5,440 nucleotides of DNA from an uncultured Micavibrio sp. (GTDB lineage: Bacteria; Pseudomonadota; Alphaproteobacteria; Micavibrionales; UBA1664). The position numbers and the translations under genes are program-made. The first letter of the stretch is position 1. Each line of letters opens with the position of its first letter. Location of the stretch: NCBI GenBank assembly GCA_913057885.1, contig CAJXOI010000072.1, forward strand, positions 1 to 5,440, given 5' to 3'. The notes under the pieces are model-generated. The model ran no database searches and was not told the origin of the DNA. It saw only the letters and a program-made list of their open reading frames with translations. Of this stretch, positions 1 to 5,440 are shown one piece after another.

Positions 1-336
1 GATTGTGAAAACACATAACAGGCTGGTCACTGCGGTCAAGGAAATGGACAAGGCCACGTCCCCGCGGGCAAAGGCCGTCAATATATTGGATGTCGCACCG
101 CCTGGCGCGGCGGCAATAATCATCACGCCCAATGCAATTTCGGGATGCGTTGGGAAAATCATTAATAGTGAAAACGCCACAACCGGTAAAATCAAAATTT
201 GTGACGTTAGCCCAATCATGAAATCCTTAGGTTGACGAATAATGCGGGTAAAATCCTTGCCCGTTAGCCCAAGCCCCAATGAAAACATAATAAAGGCCAA
301 AGCCATGGGCAAAAAAATATCAACAATAATGCCCAT
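1..336 (-). CDS. Bile acid:sodium symporter (BASS/SBF) family transporter, N-terminal 112 residues (partial)
   Basis: Reading the minus strand from the ATG at 336-334 gives 112 codons without a stop up to the window edge; BASS proteins are usually about 300 residues, so roughly the first third is present. The product is an inner-membrane secondary transporter, probably Na+-coupled, of an organic anion; the substrate cannot be told. Hydrophobic segments lie near residues 3-23, 40-61, 67-85 and 94-112. Family hallmarks are LGLGLTGKDF (20-29), the APGGATSN signature (77-84) and ARGDVALSISLTAV (90-103). From my memory of the ASBT_NM structure, its Na1 ligands Ser114, Asn115, Ser128 and Thr132 correspond by spacing to Ser83, Asn84, Ser97 and Thr101 here, so the N-terminal half of the ion site looks intact. 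An AGGGGGG ribosome binding site lies just upstream of the ATG; a second in-frame ATG at 306-304 is less likely. It follows tpsB by 55 bp on the same strand, without an evident terminator, so read-through is possible. No functional link to secretion is apparent. Confidence 0.9.
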   Translation of the reverse strand, partial: MGIIVDIFLPMALAFIMFSLGLGLTGKDFTRIIRQPKDFMIGLTSQILILPVVAFSLLMIFPTHPEIALGVMIIAAAPGGATSNILTAFARGDVALSISLTAVTSLLCVFTI

Positions 337-391
337 GCGCCCCCCTTAAAAGGATATGATTAATAGGCGGCGATTATGCCCATAGGTCATT
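337..391. other. Short gap between tpsB stop and BASS start
   Basis: These 55 bp separate two genes on the minus strand. The only recognisable element is the G-rich ribosome binding site of the BASS gene at its left end. No stem-loop followed by a T-run is visible on the minus strand, so nothing here argues against read-through from tpsB; a separate promoter cannot be excluded. Confidence 0.6.
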
Positions 392-2119
392 TTAGAAATT
401 TGCGCCAATACTGAAAAGAAACTTGCTGTCCGCACTGTCATAGGCATCGACTTCCTTTGTCAAAGGATATGCGAAAATAAATTCTCCATTCACATTTTCA
501 GTAAAATCCGTGCGAAGACCGAGGCCTACAGATGCAAGGGATCGGTCCTCAATCACATCATTATCCGTTTCTTGGTTCCATACCTGGCCGAAATCATAAA
601 ATCCGAATACTTCATAGTCTTCTATGATCGTGTTTTCGTCGTTCGGATTCCAACGCAATTCAAGTGATGCCCCAAACCCGTCATCACCAACTAATTCGGA
701 CGCATCATACCCACGACCAAATGCACGGCCGCCAACGCCAAATTCTTCGGATGAAAGCAGCGGGTTATTCGCCCATTGCCCAGTCAGAGAGGTTAAAACG
801 GAAAATTCAGAATTCAATGTCTGAAGACGGGAAAGATTGGCCTGTAATTTTGTAAATTGCGGGTCACCGCCTGTACGCGTTGTTGTAGCGTCATCAATTT
901 GACTGGCGTTAAAGGCATCAATCCCTTGGGACAATGTAAACGATGCCTCTGTAACGGCCGGGCGCCAGATTGTGTCAAAAACGCTGTAATCCATACCCAG
1001 GCGAAGGGCAGAAATTGTATCCTGAGTTTTAAAATCATCGACAACATTTGTTGATATCAAATCACGATAATCAAATCGCAAGGTCGAAAATAAATTTTGT
1101 GTTCTGGATCGGATAATCGGGTGCGTTAAATCCAAACCGAATACTTTGGAATATCCGCGCACATCAAATTGGGCAAGTTCAAACCCGGGGTCAGTGTCGG
1201 AATAAGAAAAGTCCGTTCCGAAAACCGTCCCGTAAGAATTAACGGGCATGCTGTAGCGTAGGGACGTGAACATCCTTTCATCATCATCGGGATCAGTCAC
1301 AAATTGCATTTCAATTCTCTCTGCTGCGCCGAAAAAGTTATTCAACTGACCTGCGACTGAAACCTGTGTCGGCCCTAAAAATCGGGATCCGTAATTATCA
1401 ACATTCACAGAAACGTTATATGGATCAAATGTTGGAATGATCAGAAGGTCGGCTCCTCCAACCGCGGTTTGTGACGGGCTGATGATTGATCGCGCCTCAA
1501 GCCCTGCGATATCATTCACCAATAATAGCCAGCGCTCTAAACCTTCCGCGGTCAAAGGATTTTGTTCTGTTAAATTGCCGGCCAATTGAAGTATACGCTG
1601 TGCGTCGAACCCCTCTCCCGCATCTTGAAGGCTGACATTATCAATATAACCCTCAACAACACGAATGGTGACATTTCCACCATCAATCGTTTGTTGCGGA
1701 ACAATCGCCTGTGTAATAATGAACCCATCACCGCGATATTTGCGTGTGATTTGTTGGGCGATAGCGTAAACATCCGTTAAAGCAATCGTCGTACCCAATC
1801 TATCCGCCCAAATTTGTTGCAATTCCGCAACATCATAGGCCGTCACGCCCTCCAAATTGATACTATTTAATACGAATGTAATGCTTTCGGCGCCATCCGG
1901 CGCGCCATCAACCCGAACCTCGGGGATGTTAATTTGCGGTGTTGTCACCTGTCCAAAATCAGGAGTTGGGATCGCCGTTTCTGTTTGTCCCACATCAGCA
2001 GACCCGGGAATGTCCACCCCTGACGAGGATTGCGCAGTCGCGGCACTGGCCCAGAATATCGCGGTTCCACTTAATAAAGTGATAAATAACTGTTGTTTGA
2101 TCGTGCGTGTTTTTAACAT
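392..2119 (-). CDS. TpsB outer-membrane transporter, ShlB/FhaC/HecB family (two-partner secretion)
   Basis: This 575-residue protein should export the partner exoprotein encoded divergently next to it. Residues 1-29 form a Sec signal peptide (Lys/Arg-rich start, hydrophobic LFITLL core, cleavage after ATA). A Pro-rich linker (about 47-80) precedes two POTRA domains: POTRA1 about 80-159, with the family pattern RKYRGDGFIITQAIVPQQ and ending VVEGYI, and POTRA2 about 160-229. A beta-barrel follows from about 233. It opens with the typical DNYGSRFLGP (241-250), carries the Omp85 loop-6 motif GRAFGRGY (464-471), where the RGY arginine reaches into the barrel, and ends in Phe, the usual sorting signal for barrel assembly. 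Length is normal for the family (about 550-600). The frame opens further upstream at 2188, but I chose the ATG at 2119-2117: it starts the signal peptide directly, has GAGGG about 10 nt upstream, and the 2188 ATG lies inside the probable -10 box. The gene is intact. Partner specificity for the neighbouring TpsA is inferred from position. Confidence 0.95.
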   Translation of the reverse strand: MLKTRTIKQQLFITLLSGTAIFWASAATAQSSSGVDIPGSADVGQTETAIPTPDFGQVTTPQINIPEVRVDGAPDGAESITFVLNSINLEGVTAYDVAELQQIWADRLGTTIALTDVYAIAQQITRKYRGDGFIITQAIVPQQTIDGGNVTIRVVEGYIDNVSLQDAGEGFDAQRILQLAGNLTEQNPLTAEGLERWLLLVNDIAGLEARSIISPSQTAVGGADLLIIPTFDPYNVSVNVDNYGSRFLGPTQVSVAGQLNNFFGAAERIEMQFVTDPDDDERMFTSLRYSMPVNSYGTVFGTDFSYSDTDPGFELAQFDVRGYSKVFGLDLTHPIIRSRTQNLFSTLRFDYRDLISTNVVDDFKTQDTISALRLGMDYSVFDTIWRPAVTEASFTLSQGIDAFNASQIDDATTTRTGGDPQFTKLQANLSRLQTLNSEFSVLTSLTGQWANNPLLSSEEFGVGGRAFGRGYDASELVGDDGFGASLELRWNPNDENTIIEDYEVFGFYDFGQVWNQETDNDVIEDRSLASVGLGLRTDFTENVNGEFIFAYPLTKEVDAYDSADSKFLFSIGANF

Positions 2120-2186
2120 TGATCCAGATCCCTCATATAAAAATTCACGGTTACGCCAATAATTATGACTATGGCATATGTGTTGC

Positions 2187-2216
2187 ATTATAACCTATGA
2201 CACAGAAAAATATTAA
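2187..2216 (-). promoter_or_regulatory. Probable tpsB promoter (TTAATA-18-TATAAT)
   Basis: On the minus strand a perfect TATAAT -10 hexamer occupies 2192-2187, with TTAATA (4 of 6 matches to TTGACA) at 2216-2211 after an 18-nt spacer. Transcription would begin near 2180, leaving a leader of about 60 nt before the tpsB ATG at 2119. The weak -35 would suit an activated promoter, and a CtrA-like box covers it. The -10 match is direct; promoter activity is inferred. Confidence 0.55.
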
Positions 2217-2227
2217 CGAAAAGTTAA
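2213..2227. promoter_or_regulatory. CtrA-box-like palindrome TTAAC-N5-GTTAA
   Basis: The 15 bp read TTAACGAAAAGTTAA: a perfect 5-bp inverted repeat that also satisfies TTAA-N7-TTAA, the binding consensus of the alphaproteobacterial cell-cycle regulator CtrA. It overlaps the -35 hexamer of the proposed tpsB promoter, where CtrA commonly binds at promoters it activates. By composition alone such a match would be uncommon but not negligible in AT-rich DNA. It could instead be the operator of another dimeric regulator. Confidence 0.4.
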
Positions 2228-2278
2228 ATTTTCTTGCAAAGTTTTTTTCCTTTGTGGTAGTGTTGCCAAAATTAATAT

Positions 2279-2299
2279 GAAAATGCAAATGACATTTTC
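2279..2299. repeat. 21-bp perfect dyad GAAAATG-N7-CATTTTC
   Basis: Two 7-bp arms in exact inverted orientation flank a 7-nt centre, ending 67 bp before the tpsA ATG. Depending on where tpsA transcription begins, it may be an operator or a weak hairpin in the leader. It is not followed by a T-run on the plus strand, so it is unlikely to be a terminator for that strand. Confidence 0.45.
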
Positions 2300-2356
2300 C
2301 AAAAAAATAAAAATCTCAGGGTATGCATAAACTGAATTGAATAAAACCGGACCTAT

Positions 2357-2363
2357 GGAGGGG
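2357..2363 (+). promoter_or_regulatory. Strong ribosome binding site of tpsA (GGAGGGG)
   Basis: GGAGG ends 5 nt before the ATG at 2367, near-ideal spacing. It decides the start: an in-frame ATG only four codons upstream (2355) overlaps this site and would have no Shine-Dalgarno sequence of its own. Confidence 0.8.
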
Positions 2364-2366
2364 ACT

Positions 2367-5300
2367 ATGGTTAAAAGAACCGCGAAAAACTACATTCAAC
2401 TTGCCGTGATGACATCGGCCTTAACATCATTATCAATGGCCGCCGCTGCCGACCCATGGACGGGGTTCAACGACGAGCACGGAAGCATTGCTTACGATAC
2501 CTCAACGCCTGGCGACGGTCACACGAACATCACGCAAAACGGTTCTTTATATATCGGGAAGAATCCAAACGGTTTGGATATTTTAGGCGGACAGTCCGTG
2601 ACAATTGATCAATCCTCAACAAACGCCATGTTTGTTGCAAAAGACGGCTCGGGCGACATTCAGCCAACTCGCATTTTAGGAACACTGAGAACGACATTAA
2701 ATGGTGGCGGAACTGGCGGTTCTGTCATGATCCTGGACTCTAACGGTATTTTCTTTGGCACTGATTCTGTATTGGATACAGGCGGCATCATTGCCTCGAC
2801 CGGTGAATTAAACAATTCCCGCTTGATCAACGATAACGTTATTGAACTGTCCAACTTCGGTCCCGGGTCTATCGACGTTGAACTGGGCGCTGATCTGAGC
2901 GTCGCAGATGGCGGGATGGCAGCATTTGTTGCACCAACGGTTTCAAACCGCGGTTTCATTACGGCAAATACAGGGCGCGTTCAATTGGCCGCAGTTGACA
3001 GCGGCACAACCGCCACAATGACGACGGTTGATTTTTATGGCGACGGATTATTTGAATTCGCCGTCGATGCATCAAACACATCCCCTCTTTCCGTTGTGAA
3101 CGAAGGAACGATTGAGGCCGCAGGTGGGCAAATCCACATGACCACAGCCGCAGCCAGCGGCATTGTCGATACAGTCGTGAACACATCAGGGATCGCGCGC
3201 GTTAGTTCAGTATCACAAGAAGGCGGAAAAATCGTCCTTGGTGGCGCCAATACAAAGACAGTTAATGTATCCGGCACGGTCGAGGCCGACGGCGCCACAG
3301 ACGGTGGTGACATTAATGTCAATGCAGATCGTGTTCTAATCGCAGACAATGCGCAGGTTTCGGCTGATGCCATTGATAATGGTGATGGCGGAAATATTAT
3401 ATTTTTTGGTCAACAATTCGCAATTATGGGCGGCTCTGCATCGTCTCGCGGCGGTCGCTTTGGCGGTAATGGAGGTTTTGTAGAACTCTCTGCTAATGAT
3501 GCGGTTGGCTATGCTGGTTTGGTGGATACATCTGCGCCGAACGGTGAAACAGGGGTTTTCTTAATTGACCCTGAAAATATTAACCTGGGCGATTTCAGCG
3601 CGGGGACAACGGCTTCGGATCTGTTTTGGGATGTAATATTTGGTGGTTCGCTCAACACCGTCCGCATTGATCACCAAGCGGTGGCAAATACATTGCGCAC
3701 AACAAATGTTGACCTGTGGGCAACGAATGAAATTTACACATCATCAGATTTTGACGTTAGCACGGCACGATATATCTCTGGCCCGTGGTGGAATCCTTCA
3801 ATTAACGAAGAGATTACATCAAATGACCTAAGCCTGAGCGCAAAAGTTATTGATATTGACCACGCCATTACTTTGGGGAATGGCTCTCTGATTATTGATG
3901 ACACGACAGCGGGCGAGAGTATTGTTGGGCTTGGCCTTCTTCCTGCACCAGTTGACATCAATGTTGAAACAGTTGAATTAAATGCCGAAATTTTAACGAG
4001 GTCTTCCCTTGGTGGAGCCACAACACTTGCAGGATCGAACCAACTTGATGGTTACGCAGAAACAGTGAATGTTGAATCAAACGCCGCAAAAATTAATCAA
4101 GGATTACAGCTTGTGCAAGCAGGTGGCGATTTGAATATAGGCGCTGGTACATTTGTTGAAAATGTCTTGATTGACAAAGCGATCAATATAAGAGGGGCGG
4201 GCCGCAACAATACTATTATTGACGCCTCTGGCGCCGCCACAGGATTTGAAGTAGTTGGCGATATTGGTAATCAAAATATCGCTTTACGCCGCATGACAGT
4301 TAGGGATGCGCAACAGTTCGGCGCGCGCGTCACAGGTGGCGATAATGTCAGACGGTTTGTGGTAAGAGGAATGTCATTTGAAAATAATGGTTATAATGGT
4401 GTTGCTGTTTTTGATGACGGCGCACGCCAAACCAGAATCATTAATACAAACTTCCTTAACAACGGAATTGCCGATGGATCAGGCGGTGACGGTGATATTT
4501 TATTCTTCGAACATAATGGCGATGTCCTTCTACGCAATATCGATATTCAAGGAAACACGGCCGGTGCCGCCAACTATGGTATCCAATTCCGAGGTGATCT
4601 GCCATTGGCAGATTCAGGAACAATCGTGATGGATAATGTTTCCGTTGCGGGCCAGTATCACGTCGCACTCCTTGGATTACAAAGATACGATAACACTGAC
4701 CTGACGATGACTGATGTCTCACTGGGAGGGCAAACTGATGCCGCCAATGACTCTCTTTCAACAGCCGGCTGGGGCGGGAGCATGTTTATTAACAATATCG
4801 GCTCAGATCTTAACCTCGGAAATACAGCATTTAGCGAACATAATCAGGCTTACATTATCATGGGCAAAGACGGCGGGTCATCCACAACCGCTGATATTGA
4901 TGCCACAAATGCAACATTCCTTGGCAAATTGGGAACGGATATGAGCTTGGCCGAAAACTATGCAGTAGAAGACAAAGTTTTCCACGTTATGGATGAAGAT
5001 GGGTTTGGCCTTGTTACATGGCATGCAGGCAATCTTTATGCGACACAATTAAGTGAACTTATCAATGCAGGTGCCATCCAGCGCGGAGTTGATAATTCCG
5101 ATATTGGCGGCAATCTATGGGTTGAGTCAGGAACATTTGCCGGCAACGTGGATGTCAATAAAACGCTCACACTCAGCGGTGCCAATGCGGGTATTAATCC
5201 AAACACAGGAACACGCGGGACCGAAACAATTATCCAAAATGACATCTCATCAAACACAGATGCACAACTTCGCGCATCTGTCGTTGAATTTACAGATGGT

Positions 5301-5440
5301 TCTGACGGTGCAACGATGGATGGTTTTACAGTCAACGGTTTCGTAACGCGAAATGGTAATTTGCGTGGAACGGTTCGTGTTTCTGAGGGTGCTGATGATA
5401 TTACAATTCGTAATAATGTCATTACATCAGATGTAAACCC
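2367..5440 (+). CDS. TpsA exoprotein: filamentous haemagglutinin-type TPS domain plus pectin-lyase-fold modules (partial, C-terminus missing)
   Basis: One frame stays open for 1024 codons from the ATG at 2367 to the window edge. Residues 1-28 are an ordinary Sec signal peptide (VKR start, hydrophobic core, cleavage after MAAAA); the long ESPR-type extension is absent. Residues about 39-270 match the haemagglutination-activity (TPS) domain: THTNITQ-like strand region near 52-57, a SVTIDQ strand, TRILGTL (101-107), then SVMILDSNGIFFG (119-131) and DTGGIIAST. This domain is recognised by TpsB POTRA domains in the periplasm. Residues 396-515 contain GVFLIDPENINLG and alternating short strands, as seen after TPS domains in large exoproteins. 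From 576 on, two pectin-lyase-like beta-helix modules follow. The protein is rich in Asp, Asn, Gly and Thr, has only about 13 Lys and no Cys in 1024 residues, as usual for surface-exposed TpsA proteins. It is divergent from its transporter gene. Adhesin, surface-layer or enzymatic roles are all possible; I see no catalytic motif I could name. Confidence 0.93.
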   Translation, partial: MVKRTAKNYIQLAVMTSALTSLSMAAAADPWTGFNDEHGSIAYDTSTPGDGHTNITQNGSLYIGKNPNGLDILGGQSVTIDQSSTNAMFVAKDGSGDIQPTRILGTLRTTLNGGGTGGSVMILDSNGIFFGTDSVLDTGGIIASTGELNNSRLINDNVIELSNFGPGSIDVELGADLSVADGGMAAFVAPTVSNRGFITANTGRVQLAAVDSGTTATMTTVDFYGDGLFEFAVDASNTSPLSVVNEGTIEAAGGQIHMTTAAASGIVDTVVNTSGIARVSSVSQEGGKIVLGGANTKTVNVSGTVEADGATDGGDINVNADRVLIADNAQVSADAIDNGDGGNIIFFGQQFAIMGGSASSRGGRFGGNGGFVELSANDAVGYAGLVDTSAPNGETGVFLIDPENINLGDFSAGTTASDLFWDVIFGGSLNTVRIDHQAVANTLRTTNVDLWATNEIYTSSDFDVSTARYISGPWWNPSINEEITSNDLSLSAKVIDIDHAITLGNGSLIIDDTTAGESIVGLGLLPAPVDINVETVELNAEILTRSSLGGATTLAGSNQLDGYAETVNVESNAAKINQGLQLVQAGGDLNIGAGTFVENVLIDKAINIRGAGRNNTIIDASGAATGFEVVGDIGNQNIALRRMTVRDAQQFGARVTGGDNVRRFVVRGMSFENNGYNGVAVFDDGARQTRIINTNFLNNGIADGSGGDGDILFFEHNGDVLLRNIDIQGNTAGAANYGIQFRGDLPLADSGTIVMDNVSVAGQYHVALLGLQRYDNTDLTMTDVSLGGQTDAANDSLSTAGWGGSMFINNIGSDLNLGNTAFSEHNQAYIIMGKDGGSSTTADIDATNATFLGKLGTDMSLAENYAVEDKVFHVMDEDGFGLVTWHAGNLYATQLSELINAGAIQRGVDNSDIGGNLWVESGTFAGNVDVNKTLTLSGANAGINPNTGTRGTETIIQNDISSNTDAQLRASVVEFTDGSDGATMDGFTVNGFVTRNGNLRGTVRVSEGADDITIRNNVITSDVN
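2481..3176 (+). other. TPS (haemagglutination activity) secretion domain of TpsA
   Basis: Residues about 39-270. The order of motifs follows the family: an early strand ITQNGSLYI, the stretch GGQSVTIDQ, an ILGTL strand, a GGSVMILDSNGIFFG strand-turn-strand and the following TGGIIAST. NPNG at 66-69 and DSNGI at 124-128 sit roughly where FHA has NPNL and NPNGI; the second is a variant (Asp-Ser in place of Asn-Pro). In known members this domain is a short beta-helix needed for recognition by TpsB. Confidence 0.8.
4092..4916 (+). repeat. First pectin-lyase-fold (right-handed beta-helix) module of TpsA
   Basis: Residues about 576-850. It opens with the classic cap of periplasmic/extracellular parallel beta-helix proteins: INQGLQLVQAGGDLNIGAGT, then FVENVLIDKAINIRGAG and a TIIDASG strand. 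PbH1-like rungs follow, for example NIALRRMTV, RRFVVRGMSFENNGYNGVAV, TRIINTNFLNNGI and DVLLRNIDIQGN, spaced about 20-30 residues apart. The fold is recognised from pattern only; no active-site residues can be assigned. Confidence 0.7.
5076..5440 (+). repeat. Second pectin-lyase-fold module of TpsA, cut by the window edge
   Basis: Residues 904-1024. It repeats the opening of the first module 328 residues later: IQRGVDNSDIGGNLWVESGT, FAGNVDVNKTLTLSGANAG, TETIIQN, then rungs ATMDGFTVNGF and DDITIRNNVIT. Over 35 aligned residues at the opening I count 12 identities, including GG, GTF, NV, K and GA. It continues past the window. Confidence 0.7.

Larger units (their letters stand above)
2120..2366. 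promoter_or_regulatory. Divergent tpsB/tpsA intergenic regulatory region
   Basis: This 247-bp AT-rich stretch separates the two divergent start codons and must hold the start signals for both genes unless one is read from afar. Leftward elements are a TATAAT box with an overlapping TTAA-N7-TTAA box. On the tpsA side there is a 21-bp dyad and, next to the gene, a strong ribosome binding site. I found no convincing sigma-70 pair for tpsA: the best is TTGTGG (2252-2257), 18 nt, TATGAA (2276-2281), a poor match. A-runs and T-runs around 2241-2248 and 2301-2315 could bend the DNA. No convincing small gene or structured RNA was seen. Confidence 0.75.

Noticed and set aside
5..235. 76-codon plus-strand frame at the left edge
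   Set aside because: It is antisense to the BASS transporter, whose signature motifs are unmistakable on the minus strand.
337..391. Possible terminator between tpsB and the BASS gene
   Set aside because: Only a 3-4 bp GGC/GCC pairing (around 368-382) is visible, with no T-run behind it on the minus strand.
2068..2081. Inverted repeat CACTT-AATA-AAGTG
   Set aside because: It lies in the coding sequence for the tpsB signal peptide; the arms are only 5 bp and no T-run follows, so it is probably chance.
1857..2162. 101-codon plus-strand frame opposite the tpsB signal peptide region
   Set aside because: Antisense shadow of tpsB; no ribosome binding site or family pattern seen.
2234..2263. TTGCAA with TAGTGT as a tpsA promoter
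   Set aside because: Spacer of 18 nt is acceptable but the -10 matches only 3 of 6 bases; too weak to annotate.
3035..3373. 112-codon open frame on the minus strand inside tpsA
   Set aside because: It lies fully antisense to a well-supported gene, has no recognisable protein pattern and is Pro/Ser/Thr/Val-rich, as expected from reading GC-rich codons backwards.
5036..5422. 128-codon open frame on the minus strand inside tpsA
   Set aside because: Antisense to the TpsA beta-helix code, low-complexity Ser/Pro/Val composition, no domain pattern.
1..5440. CRISPR array, tRNA, rRNA, insertion sequence or toxin-immunity genes
   Set aside because: No direct-repeat array, cloverleaf pattern, rRNA-like stretch, transposase or terminal inverted repeats were found. 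A toxin domain of the contact-dependent inhibition type would lie at the TpsA C-terminus, outside the window.

Overview
The window carries an outer-membrane export locus of a Gram-negative bacterium: a divergently transcribed two-partner secretion (type Vb) pair, plus the start of an inner-membrane transporter gene. Evidence for a Gram-negative host is the Omp85-family transporter with two POTRA domains and a C-terminal Phe, and its partner exoprotein with a Sec signal peptide. Base composition looks moderate (somewhat under 50% GC in genes, clearly AT-rich between them). A TTAA-N7-TTAA box in the divergent promoter region fits an alphaproteobacterium, but this is a weak taxonomic hint and no species can be named.

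Layout: (1) 1-336, minus strand, is the first 112 codons of a bile acid:sodium symporter (BASS) family transporter, cut by the window edge. (2) 392-2119, minus strand, is a complete TpsB transporter of the ShlB/FhaC/HecB type. Its stop lies 55 bp upstream of the BASS start, so the two may share a transcript. (3) 2120-2366 is an AT-rich divergent regulatory region. It holds a perfect TATAAT for tpsB, an overlapping CtrA-like box, a 21-bp dyad and a strong ribosome binding site for tpsA. (4) 2367-5440, plus strand, is one uninterrupted reading frame of 1024 codons that runs off the right edge. It is the TpsA exoprotein: signal peptide, filamentous-haemagglutinin-type TPS secretion domain, a beta-rich connecting region, then two related pectin-lyase-fold (right-handed beta-helix) modules, the second incomplete.

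Expected interplay (family knowledge): TpsA crosses the inner membrane by Sec. Its N-terminal TPS domain is recognised in the periplasm by the POTRA domains of TpsB, and it is threaded through the TpsB barrel and folds outside as a long beta-helix. What TpsA does at the surface cannot be decided here because its C-terminal part lies outside the window. The most notable points are the divergent gene order, the putative CtrA site over the tpsB -35 region, the correction of the tpsB start, and the duplicated beta-helix module in TpsA.
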